Source: Heterostelium album PN500 (lineage: Eukaryota; Evosea; Eumycetozoa; Acytosteliales; Acytosteliaceae). Taken from it: a stretch of DNA of 64,000 nt. Below are positions 38,550-47,146 of the stretch, piece after piece (position 1 is the stretch's first letter; each line of letters begins with the position of its first letter). A program made the position numbers and the translations under genes. The stretch spans positions 62,001 to 126,000 of the forward strand of contig NW_008805091.1 in the NCBI RefSeq assembly GCF_000004825.1, given 5' to 3'. Below the pieces are notes generated by a model. That model did not search any database. It was not told the origin of the DNA and saw only the letters and a program-made list of their open reading frames with translations.

Positions 38550-40416
38550 ATGAAATTATTTAATATTGTATTATTGTTATCTATTGTTGTAAGTAAAATT
38601 ATTTTCTCTAAAGATTCTGTAAATCATTAACATTTTTATAAATAAACTATCATATGTTGTACACACATTGTTTAGTGCTTGGCTTCAGCAGGTACCCGTC
38701 ATTATCAAAAGAATGTTGGAGCTGCTAAATCATGGTCTGGTTATTATAATGTAAACCAAACTACTGATGCCAACCTTTTCTATTGGTTCTTTGAATCTCA
38801 AGGTAACCCCGCTACCGATCCATTCATTATCTGGTTGACAGGTGGACCAGGTTGCAGTTCGGAGCTCGCCATCTTTTATGAGAATGGACCATTCCATTTA
38901 ACCGATAACCTTCAATTGACACCAAATCCATATTCATGGAACACTGTTGCCAATGTTTTGTACGTCGATTCACCAGTCGGTACTGGTTTCAGTTATGTCA
39001 GTGATCCAAATGGTTATTCCACCGACGAAGATGAGGTCGCTGAGAACCTCTACCGTATGCTTAGCCAGTTCATGAATGACAACTCACAGTTTGCCAATTT
39101 ACCATTCTATATTTTTGGTGAGTCTTATGCCGGTCATTACGTTCCAGCTCTCGCATACTACATGTACGTCAAGAACCAAGATCCATTTTCCACTCATTTC
39201 AACCTCAAGGGTATTGCTGTTGGTAATGCCATGGTAGATCCATTAGTCCAATATGGTTCTTTGGGTCCATTCGCCTTTGCCCATGGTTTAATCGGACCAT
39301 TGGCACTCAAAGAGACCGAAGGATTGTATGCTTCATGTGTTGATGCCATTAACTCTGGAAGTTACAACGACAGTAACACCATCTGTAACGAGATTATGAA
39401 CGTCATTCAAGAGTATGCCGGTCCATTCAACCCATATGATGTTCGTTTAACCTGTCCACCATCACTCCCACTTTGCTACAACTTCACCTTGGCCACCGAA
39501 TACTTGTCATTGCCATCTGTTCGTCAACAACTTGGTGTTCCAGCAAACGCTTCATGGCAATTATGCAGCAGCACCGTCTATGCTGATATCATCAATGACT
39601 GGTGGAATACTGAAGTCGAGCATATCCCAGTATTATTGCAAGCAGGTATCAAGACTTTGGTCTACAATGGAAATATGGGTTGGATCTGTAACTACTTGGG
39701 TTCACAAGCTTGGGTTTCTCAATTGGACTGGCCAAACAACCAACAATGGAATAATGCTCCAAGAAAGATTGTTATGAATGGACAAGACATTGGTGGTTAC
39801 ACACAATCATATGGTGGATTGACACTTATGTCCGTAAACAATGCCGGTAATTATTGAATATTCATTCGTAATTCAAATTAATTATTTTATTAATCAAATT
39901 TTTTTTTAATTTTCTCAATTTTCACCTTGTGTTTTATCTCGAAATAACAATAACTTCCAAAAAAAACTTCATAAATCGATTGAACAAATGTCTGACAACT
40001 ATTAACGATAAAATTTCAACTAACAATCAGGCCACATGGTAATTATTAAACATAAATTCAGAATTAAAATTAATTATTTTATTAATCAAAATTTTTTTTT
40101 ATAATTTCAATTTTTCACATTGTTCTTTTATTTATCTCGAAATAATTCAACAATCCAACTTCACCTTGGTCCATTTCAATTAAAATACAACTTGATATAT
40201 TATTGATCAACCTTAATTCGCCAATCCAAACTTAATTTGGATACAATCAAATATTTTTTCCAACAAAACTTCCAAAACAAAACTTCAACTTATAAATCGA
40301 TTGAACAAATGTCTGGCAACTATTAACGATAAAATTTCAACTAATAATAGAGTCCTATGGATGCTCCTCAGGTTGTTTTAAATATGGTAATCGATTTCAT
40401 TACCAACAAGTTCTAA
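38550..40416 (+). CDS. Secreted serine carboxypeptidase (S10) with an 8-nt micro-exon
   Basis: Exons: 38550-38588, 38676-39846, 40031-40038, 40351-40416; 427 residues. A signal peptide ([18 protein letters not shown]) precedes a peptidase S10 fold. Landmarks are [22 protein letters not shown] and the nucleophile elbow GESYAGHY (Ser about 163). Exon 2 alone would end at NNAGNY, short of the catalytic histidine. Splicing in GCCACATG and the last exon gives [18 protein letters not shown], the expected GHM-x-P-M-D-x-P motif (His about 405), and a normal family length. The usual active-site Asp region GDxDxxCN reads GNMGWICN, so the Asp position appears to be Gly about 348. Activity is therefore uncertain. 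The two introns flanking the micro-exon are related copies. A lysosomal or secreted location is inferred from the signal peptide. Confidence 0.85.
39847..40030 (+). repeat. Duplicated intron, copy 1
   Basis: The 184-bp intron before the micro-exon shares its 5' part (GTAATTATT and ATTAATTATTTTATTAATCA) and 3' part (AAATCGATTGAACAAATGTC, then CAACTATTAACGATAAAATT) with the intron at 40039-40350. The pair looks like an intragenic tandem duplication. Confidence 0.85.
40039..40350 (+). repeat. Duplicated intron, copy 2 with extra middle segment
   Basis: The 312-bp intron after the micro-exon is homologous to 39847-40030 at both ends. It carries about 120 extra bases in the middle (roughly 40150-40265). 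Small differences throughout show that the duplication is not recent or has drifted. Confidence 0.85.
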
Positions 40417-40778
40417 ATATACTTAAATAAATAAATAAATAGATATTATTAAATATAAATACAAGTTATTTGATATAATGATAGTGCTTTTGATTATATT
40501 TTTTAAATATTCAAAAGACCATCTTTGGCACATAGCTTGACGAAATGTTTTGCTGTTGAATGAGTTACACATTGATGTTGGCCCTTCACTTATCTTCTTG
40601 AAATCTATTATTTTCTACAATTTCTATATCATTTTTTTCAATTTTGGAAAGAGATAAATTTTTTAAACTATCATCTATTTTCTAAGAAAAACTAGTTTTT
40701 ATTTTATTTATTTTTTAGTTTTCTAAATATTTATATATAGAAAGAATCTTAAAAGTTAAATTCCCAAAAATAGAAAAT
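40417..40778. other. Convergent spacer, 0.36 kb
   Basis: AT-rich stretch between the 3' ends of the carboxypeptidase (+) and CBM49 (-) genes. Presumably both 3' untranslated regions. Nothing else seen. Confidence 0.55.
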
Positions 40779-41707
40779 CTAATAAGTTGATGATGATTGA
40801 ATGGTGAATTTTGGCTGAGTAGATGATTTGGTGATATATCCAAAAGTGAATACTTGACCAACACCAATACCAGCCCAAGATGGTAAAGTTAACCAACCAT
40901 TCTCAAGAGATTCGACATTCCATTTATCGGTTGGTTCAAAGTTTTCATGTGAGAAAATGATATTCTTTATGGCAACTGGACCGTCATTCTTGATATCAAC
41001 ATTGTATTGCATGTATCTTTCATTTCCAACAAACCACGAACTAATTAGAGTGAATGAGAATGAAAGAGTATTTGGTGATCCTGTTGTTGAAGTAGTGGTA
41101 GAGGTAGTAGAAGATCCAGTTGTTGATGTTGATGATCCAGTTGTTGAGGTATCAGAACAATTCTCACCAAAATGAAGTGGTTTACATTGATCACTAATTC
41201 TTAACTATTATTTTTATGTAAAAATATTAATAATTAAATATGAAAATAAATTTATTTTTAGTAAGTGCTTACCAAAAATGATAAACGAATATTATCATGT
41301 GCAAAATGGATAATATTTCCCAATTCTTCGAAACATCTCATGTTGTACATGTTATCATCGGCTCTGATAGATCCATTGGAATAAAGGTTAAATACTCCAA
41401 ATGAACCGGAATCCTGAACCAAGAACGGTTGATATCTATTGTGAGAATCACAAGAATACTTGTCACTGGCAAGGAATATCACTTTACTTTGATCTTGCAT
41501 TAAAACACCATTGTTATTAACCATATTTCCTTTGAAACTTAAATGAACACCGCCTGGAGTCAATCCATTTCCAACGATTGTAACACACTTGCTTGTACAT
41601 CCAGTATTATCAAAGGCATTCCTAATGACTGTTTTACAATCAATTTCAGCACCAATTGACATACCAATAAAAATTATTGTTAAAACCAAGATTTGAATAT
41701 CCATCAT
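40779..41707 (-). CDS. Secreted protein with C-terminal CBM49 cellulose-binding domain
   Basis: Two exons on the minus strand: 41707-41273 and 41204-40779; 286 residues. A signal peptide (MMDIQILVLTIIFIGMSIGA) is followed by a Cys-containing domain of about 135 residues that I do not recognise. A Thr/Ser/Gly linker with repeated STTGS units comes next. The C-terminal module of about 90 residues contains WFVGNERYMQYNVDIKNDG and LENGWLTLPSW, which fits CBM49, the carbohydrate-binding domain common in dictyostelid cellulose-matrix proteins. A role in the extracellular cellulose matrix of stalk or spore coat is inferred from that domain. Exon 2 starts at 41204, which keeps frame and gives LRISDQCKPLHF. 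Confidence 0.85.
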
Positions 41708-42359
41708 TATATATATATATTTAATTAAATTTTATTTATTAATAAATTTAATTTATTTATAATTATAATTGTCTTTGTATTTACAAACCATCACTATTTA
41801 TACTGAATATCAATCAGATCTGAAAGATCCTATTTTTTAACATATTTCCCTTAAATATCGTGATAACAAGAAAGATTAATTAAATTTATAAAAAAGAACA
41901 ACAGATTCTTTTAGTAATATATCATAAAGGAACATTACCATTTATACATAGTCTAATCTTTTATATACGTGGTTTTAAAGAGAGAGTGCTTATCATTAAA
42001 ATTTGTATATAATAATACAGATCTGATTCTACCTATTTTGTTGATCCTTTTTTTGTTTATATATTCTAGAATGCTTTTATTTATATTTTTAATTTTATTT
42101 TCTTTTTATATACATCTACAAAAAATAATAATAATAATGTTTAAAAACACTCTTTACTTGAACAAAGCAGTAAAAAATAAAATAATTTTGGGGTGTCCAA
42201 ACACTTATTTGAATGAAGTTCATCATACAATAGCTAAAGGTTATTACAGATCGTACAACCACATTAGAGTTATACTATTGTTTAAACTTATATTCAAGTT
42301 TTTATGGTTAAAGTTAAAAAAAAAAAACATTATGTACATTATTTTTATTTTATTAATAT
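41708..42359. other. Intergenic, 0.65 kb, with doubtful open frame
   Basis: AT-rich DNA between the CBM49 start (-) and the 3' end of the first GTPase gene (-). A + strand frame at about 42137-42382 (MFKNTLYLNKAVKNKIILGC and beyond) is hydrophobic and Lys-rich, overlaps the GTPase 3' end and has no family match. I do not call it a gene. Confidence 0.45.
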
Positions 42360-43151
42360 TTACATTATATTACAATATTTAGTTGAGTTGGGTGATGTTT
42401 CGACATTTGATGACGTTTCATAATCGATTTTAGATGCTCTATGTTTTAATATATCCAATGTCATCGTATGAAATAGACTTTGTATGTTTAAGTTTACTTT
42501 TGAAGATGTTAGAAAATGATGATTAATACCTTTTGATAATCTCCATCGCTCTACCTCATTGAATGTCTCTGTTGCTTGATCGTGATTGTTTGTATTGATC
42601 TTGTCAGCCATCGACGTAACTACAATGAATATGATATCTTTAACAAGAGGAAAGCGTGATTTTTGAATTTGATCGGGTGATTTTACTTTTGCATTGGAAT
42701 CGTTGATCTGTTGTTCAAAACTATTGAGCGAGTGCACTAGATCTTCAAAATACTTTTTCATACTGATAGCAGTTTGTGGCAGCAGTAAATCATAAACTAA
42801 AAAACAGCCATGTAAACCTGCAAGATGCATCCTTGGTGGTACACTATGATAGTTTCCATAAATAAAAACTTGTAAAGCAACTTTAATTCTACTTTCACTG
42901 TATAATAATCTTTTTAATTCATTCATATGTTCTTCTTTATTATAATCATTGTTGTTGTTGCTATTATTGCTATTGTCATTTTCAATAAAGTAAGGTGAAG
43001 CCACATACAATTGATATTGACAAAAATTTACATTCCAACCAGACGATTCCTCACCATCCCATAATCTACAGAATCTTTCAACCACTGATCTCTTTCCAAC
43101 ATGTAAACTTCCTAGAAACAATATCTTTGCTTTTATTTCATCTTTTAACAT
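42360..43151 (-). CDS. Divergent Ras-like GTPase with CaaX end, copy A
   Basis: Intronless, 263 residues. The N-terminal KILFLGSLHVGKRSVV occupies the P-loop position, but the usual GK[S/T] reads GKRS. The switch II motif DTAGQ is missing, though the next strand, HGCFLVYDLL, matches the Ras fold. The G4 motif NKxD is replaced by SMADK. FLTSSKVNLNI matches the G5 region (ETSAK). The C-terminus is CNIM, a CaaX box predicted to be farnesylated. An Asn run sits near residue 60. Two paralogues and a broken copy lie within 4 kb. Weak or altered nucleotide binding is inferred from the motifs. Membrane attachment is inferred from the CaaX box. Confidence 0.8.
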   Translation of the reverse strand: MLKDEIKAKILFLGSLHVGKRSVVERFCRLWDGEESSGWNVNFCQYQLYVASPYFIENDNSNNSNNNNDYNKEEHMNELKRLLYSESRIKVALQVFIYGNYHSVPPRMHLAGLHGCFLVYDLLLPQTAISMKKYFEDLVHSLNSFEQQINDSNAKVKSPDQIQKSRFPLVKDIIFIVVTSMADKINTNNHDQATETFNEVERWRLSKGINHHFLTSSKVNLNIQSLFHTMTLDILKHRASKIDYETSSNVETSPNSTKYCNIM

Positions 43152-43219
43152 CTTTAGGTTTTAAAAATAATAACTTTTAAATATATATGATCAAAAAAAC
43201 ATACTAAATTAAAAATAGT

Positions 43220-43552
43220 TTAATTTTTTGTGTTTTTTTTCTTGCAAGAAAACCGTGGTTTGGTAATAATATTATTTTTTTTTTTTTTGTTTTTAATTAA
43301 TGTCACAACGGGAAGATTAAACTTTTTCATTGTTTCTAATGATTCACTTGTTGGTTGTTTGTTTGATTTAATGTTGGTCACTTCCAAAATCATATTGTAA
43401 AATAGTGTTTGAATATTAAAGTTATCTTTTGCCGAAGTTATAATATGTTGTTTAATACCGTTTTCCAATCTCCGTCTTTCAACTGAATTATATAGTTCCA
43501 ATATCTCTTTATTTTTATCGATTTGATCTGAAAATGTTCCAACCACAATTTG
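43220..43552 (-). pseudogene. Broken GTPase copy, C-terminal half only
   Basis: The minus strand carries the C-terminal half of the neighbouring GTPase family: VVGTFSDQIDKN at the G4 position, then RRRLENGIKQHIITSAKDNF and IQTLFYNMILEV. No P-loop half is found upstream in any frame. The end runs into Lys-rich text without a CaaX box. It lies just behind copy A and is best read as a truncated paralogue. Confidence 0.65.
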
Positions 43553-43612
43553 TTATCTTTTTTTTGGAACTTTTCCTTATTCCCATTTTTATTGTAGTAA
43601 ATTCATAATATT

Positions 43613-43952
43613 CTAAATTATGAATAGAAAAAGCATATGACCGATACCATATTTTGAATCATGATAATTTACGTTGAATGGAAAGGTAAAATCAGGAGCA
43701 ACTAGATAGTTGACATTAGATATACATGCTAATTTCGATAACCAATAAGCAAAACTTGTACTATTTAGCAAAACTGGCTCCCAACTTTCGCATGGGCATT
43801 AATTTTAAAAAAAGTGTAAAAATTAAAAATAGAGGGGTAATATGATCAGAGATTTGTGGTTAGCCATTTTTGTTTTGAGATTATAAAAGTTATTTTTGTA
43901 ATTTACAGCTACATTTAAAGTACCTGGGTCACCGTTTTTGGGAAATCTACAC
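43613..43952 (-). pseudogene. Two coding-like fragments of an unknown gene
   Basis: Two minus-strand frames have natural protein text. One, 43952-43824, follows a TTTTAG acceptor-like site and reads CRFPKNGDPGTLNVAVNY. The other, 43799-43613, reads SWEPVLLNSTSFAYWLSKLA, then ISNVNYLVAPDFTFPFNV. I could not join them by a clear donor and acceptor, and no start codon is near. Family not recognised. They are probably remnants, together with the frames at 44006-44801. Confidence 0.3.
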
Positions 43953-44005
43953 CTAAAATTAAAAACTCTAAGTTAGTATCTAATATCTAAAACTTGTTCT
44001 TAAAT

Positions 44006-44455
44006 TTAATATTTATATTGTCGGTTGTTTTTACTAGTAAATTCTAGATTAATATAATCAGTCCAGCTGGCAGCGTTCTTATCAAGTGAAGAAACGAGTG
44101 GTTGCGACTCGCTCGTAAGAGTGAGTGGGAAAGCAAAGATACTTGCGTTTGGTATAGGAACGATATGCTCGATAATGCGAAAATGTGAAAGCAGATCACC
44201 GGATCTTCCATCGAACTTAGGAATAGTTTGTAGGAGATTCTTGGCTGAGTGTACTGTGTGAAGCATATGGAAATTGATGAACACCCTCTTTGACATATCT
44301 GTACTGGAATTGGAATTGGAATTGGTGTTGGTATTCTTTTTCTTTTTTAGTTGTTTATAAGCAGTATAAAAAGCCAGATAGTTGGTTTGGTGGTTACTGA
44401 TCAGCTTTTCCAGAATGTTGATCTCTTCAGTTTTCTTAAGTTCACTGTAGTTCAT
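44006..44455 (-). CDS. Hypothetical protein or gene remnant
   Basis: ATG-initiated frame of 149 residues beginning MNYSELKKTEEINILEKL. It has a Lys run and an Asn/Ser run, then RVFINFHMLHTVHSAKNLLQ and a tail ending TSKNNRQYKY. The 3' half is GC-richer than the flanks, which supports present or past coding. No family recognised. It sits among other fragments on the same strand between two GTPase copies and may be one exon of a larger, partly decayed gene. Confidence 0.4.
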   Translation of the reverse strand: MNYSELKKTEEINILEKLISNHQTNYLAFYTAYKQLKKKKNTNTNSNSNSSTDMSKRVFINFHMLHTVHSAKNLLQTIPKFDGRSGDLLSHFRIIEHIVPIPNASIFAFPLTLTSESQPLVSSLDKNAASWTDYINLEFTSKNNRQYKY

Positions 44456-44555
44456 AACTTAGCACTGCTAAGGATGCACGAGTACGCGCCCTGAGGAGTC
44501 ATCAATACATAAAAACAAGCTCTAAGATACTTAGAATGCACCTGGTACACATTTC

Positions 44556-44801
44556 TCAATTTTCGAACAAACCGACCAATGGTCGGCGACCATTGAAGTA
44601 GTTGGTTCCAAGTTTGAAGATAATCAAACTATTCTTTTCCAAATCTTCAATCGTTCTTTTTTCTTTGTAGTAGGGCTTGAGCTTATCGAATTCCAACGTT
44701 TCGATTTCATTGCCATCTTCGTATTGGATATCTGCGGTTTTTGATTGTTCATCAATACTCAAGACAGTCCCCACATGCCAAGTGTTAACGTGTCCTTCAA
44801 T
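44556..44801 (-). pseudogene. Tudor-like fragment
   Basis: The minus strand reads HVNTWHVGTVLSIDEQ, then ADIQYEDGNEIETLEFDKLK and a basic tail. The pattern of a short beta strand, a Val-Gly turn, an acidic YEDG stretch and a KLKPYY end resembles Tudor or Agenet-type domains. No ATG precedes the conserved-looking part in frame. It is likely part of the same remnant as 44006-44455. Confidence 0.35.
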
Positions 44802-45027
44802 AGTTTAGATACCATGGTAATTCATTAATGAATTAAACAAGCACATTTTTGCATTATCGAGCGTATCGTTCCTATACCAAACGCGCGTATCTTACCATTC
44901 TACAAATATGTTGTTAGTAACACATAAAATTTTAATATTCTCAAAATAGTTATTAGTAATAAAAAACTACTTAATATATCCTACAGTAGATAACAATTTT
45001 ACATGCATTACTGATTATTTTATTTAT

Positions 45028-45864
45028 TTACATTATATTACATTGTTTGGTGGATTCAGTAGATTCGCTAACCTTATTGATTTTAGATGCTTTAAGTTTT
45101 AAAATCTCCAATGTCATCGTATGAAACAGACTATCAATATTTAAGTTGGTTTTGGTCGATGTCAAGAAGTGATGATTGATTCCTTTTGATAATCTCCATT
45201 GATCCACTTCATTGAACAAGTCATTCGCTTGATCATGATTGTCGGCATTGATCCTATCTGCCTTTGCTGCAACAACAAAGAATATGATATCTTTCACCAT
45301 AGGATATACAGATTCTTCTTCTTTTAGATTGCTAAAAATTGATGATAACTTTGAATGCCTTTGTTCTGCTTCTTTTTCTTCCGAATCTTTAAGCCTCTCG
45401 AGTGAATCAACCAACTCTCCATAATGGTTTTTCATACTGATAGCAGTCACCGGTAATAGTACGTCGTATACCAAACAACAGCCATTCAAGTTAGTAAGAT
45501 ACAATATTGGTAGCGTATTTTGATGACCATTGTATAACATAAATAGCTTTAAATCTACTTGTATTCTTCTTTCATAATAAAGTTTTCTTTTCCATTCATT
45601 TTCAACTATAATACTATCACTGTTATTATAACTACTACTACTACTACTAACAATACCACTTTCACTTTCATTTTCAATAAAATAAGGTGATTCAATATCT
45701 AATTTACTTTGAAAAAAACTCTGTCTCGTTAAACTTGTACACCAACCAGAAAAACCTTCGTCATCCCAGGCACGCTCACAGAATCTATGTGCCATCGATC
45801 TCTTGCCACTAAACATTTGACCTAAAAACAATATCTTTATATTATTTTTATCATCTTTTGACAT
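45028..45864 (-). CDS. Divergent Ras-like GTPase with CaaX end, copy B
   Basis: Intronless, 278 residues. The P-loop position reads LGQMFSGKRS, the post-switch strand NGCCLVYDVLLP, and the G4 position AAKADR where NKxD is expected. G5 is FLTSTKTNLNI and the C-terminus is the CaaX box CNIM. It shares with copy A the long insertion between the P-loop and the third strand, the RLSKGINHHF stretch and the HTMTLEILK helix. It is divergent from copy C with only 146 bp between start codons. Function is not known. A CaaX-anchored signalling protein with reduced guanine-nucleotide contacts is the likeliest reading. Confidence 0.82.
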   Translation of the reverse strand: MSKDDKNNIKILFLGQMFSGKRSMAHRFCERAWDDEGFSGWCTSLTRQSFFQSKLDIESPYFIENESESGIVSSSSSSYNNSDSIIVENEWKRKLYYERRIQVDLKLFMLYNGHQNTLPILYLTNLNGCCLVYDVLLPVTAISMKNHYGELVDSLERLKDSEEKEAEQRHSKLSSIFSNLKEEESVYPMVKDIIFFVVAAKADRINADNHDQANDLFNEVDQWRLSKGINHHFLTSTKTNLNIDSLFHTMTLEILKLKASKINKVSESTESTKQCNIM

Positions 45865-46010
45865 ATTATAGTAACTTTGAAATGAAATTAAAACTATTAA
45901 ATAGTTATTGTTTAGAAAAAAAAAAAAAAAAAAAAAAAAAGATTTGTTTTTGATTGAACAAATTTACGCTCAGAAACAAATCAATAATTTATTTATATTT
46001 TGTTTTTAAT
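45865..46010. promoter_or_regulatory. Short bidirectional promoter with A tract
   Basis: The 146 bp between the start codons of GTPase copies B (-) and C (+) include a run of about 25 A at 45916-45940. So close a divergent pair implies shared control. No specific site is recognised. Confidence 0.5.
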
Positions 46011-46817
46011 ATGTTAAAAGATGAAATAAAATTAAAGATATTGTTTCTAGGATCTACACAAACAGGGAAGAAATCAATGATTGAAGGTTATTGTAGATCA
46101 ATGAATAAATTTCTTAGTCACAGTTGCAATTCATTGAACTTACAATTTCAATTGGATTTAGCATCACCTTACTTTATAGAAAATGATCATAACAAAAACA
46201 ACAACAACAGCAACGAAAAATACAATGACAACAACAAAAATGTTAACAATAACAAAAAAGAGAAAATAAATGAATTTAAACTATTTTTATATTGTGAGAG
46301 CACAATAAGAGTTACTATACAGGTTTCTACTTTTCCACATTACTCAACACCACCAAGTAGTCCTCTTACTGGTATACACGGCTGTTATTTAGTCTATGAT
46401 GTGCTATTACCAGAGACTTTTGTTATAATGAAAAAGTATTACGAAGAGGTATACCAATTACTCGATTGGTACGAGCGAGAACATTCCAAAGCAAAAGCAA
46501 ATTCACCCAATAACATTGAACAATCAGAATTTCCACTCGCTAAGGATATCATATTCATTGTGGTTGCATCAATGGCTGATCGGATCAATGAAAACAATCA
46601 TGATCAAGCAACAGAGACATTCAATGAAGCAGAGCAATGGAGGTTATCAAAAGGAATCAATCTTCATTTTCTAACATCTTCAAAAGTAAACTTAAACATC
46701 GAAAGTCTATTTCATACGATGACATTGGATATATTAAAACATAGAGCATCTAAAATCGATTATGAAACGTCATTAAACTTTGAAAAATTGTCCAGATCAA
46801 CTTGTAATATTTTGTAA
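46011..46817 (+). CDS. Divergent Ras-like GTPase with CaaX end, copy C
   Basis: Intronless, 268 residues, starting at the ATG at 46011 (MLKDEIKLKILFLG), which matches the start of copy A. An upstream in-frame ATG at 45954 would add 19 residues without family support. The P-loop position reads GSTQTGKKS, G4 reads SMADR and G5 FLTSSKVNLNI. The C-terminus is CNIL, a CaaX box of the type usually geranylgeranylated, unlike CNIM in A and B. Copy C is closest to copy A over its last 100 residues (for example HTMTLDILKHRASKIDYET). It lies on the opposite strand, so the cluster arose by duplication with inversion. Confidence 0.82.
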   Translation: MLKDEIKLKILFLGSTQTGKKSMIEGYCRSMNKFLSHSCNSLNLQFQLDLASPYFIENDHNKNNNNSNEKYNDNNKNVNNNKKEKINEFKLFLYCESTIRVTIQVSTFPHYSTPPSSPLTGIHGCYLVYDVLLPETFVIMKKYYEEVYQLLDWYEREHSKAKANSPNNIEQSEFPLAKDIIFIVVASMADRINENNHDQATETFNEAEQWRLSKGINLHFLTSSKVNLNIESLFHTMTLDILKHRASKIDYETSLNFEKLSRSTCNIL

Positions 46818-47146
46818 ATAAATAACTATAATAATAATATTATTATTAACATTTTGGTGATTAATAACTATTTATTTATTTACAATTTGGTATTTATTTA
46901 TTTTATTTTTTTTGATATCTTTTTATTTGTGTAATTAAATAAATTAAGTTATATATGTGTGATTGATCATAACTTGAATAAATCAAGATTTTAAAAAATA
47001 AAGTGGAGTTTTTAAAAAAATATATTTTTAATTTTGTAAATATTAGTTGTACATAGAATAGAATATATATATAGATTATAGATAGTAGGATTTAAAAACA
47101 CTAGTGTATAATTATTAATATAAATATATTGATAATAATATAAAGA
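46818..47146. other. Intergenic, 0.33 kb
   Basis: AT-rich spacer between GTPase copy C and exo70, both on the + strand. Nothing recognised. Confidence 0.55.

Noticed and set aside
41969-42382. 137-residue + strand frame beside GTPase copy A
   Set aside because: It starts at a GTG, is hydrophobic AT-rich text, overlaps the 3' end of a better gene and has no family match.
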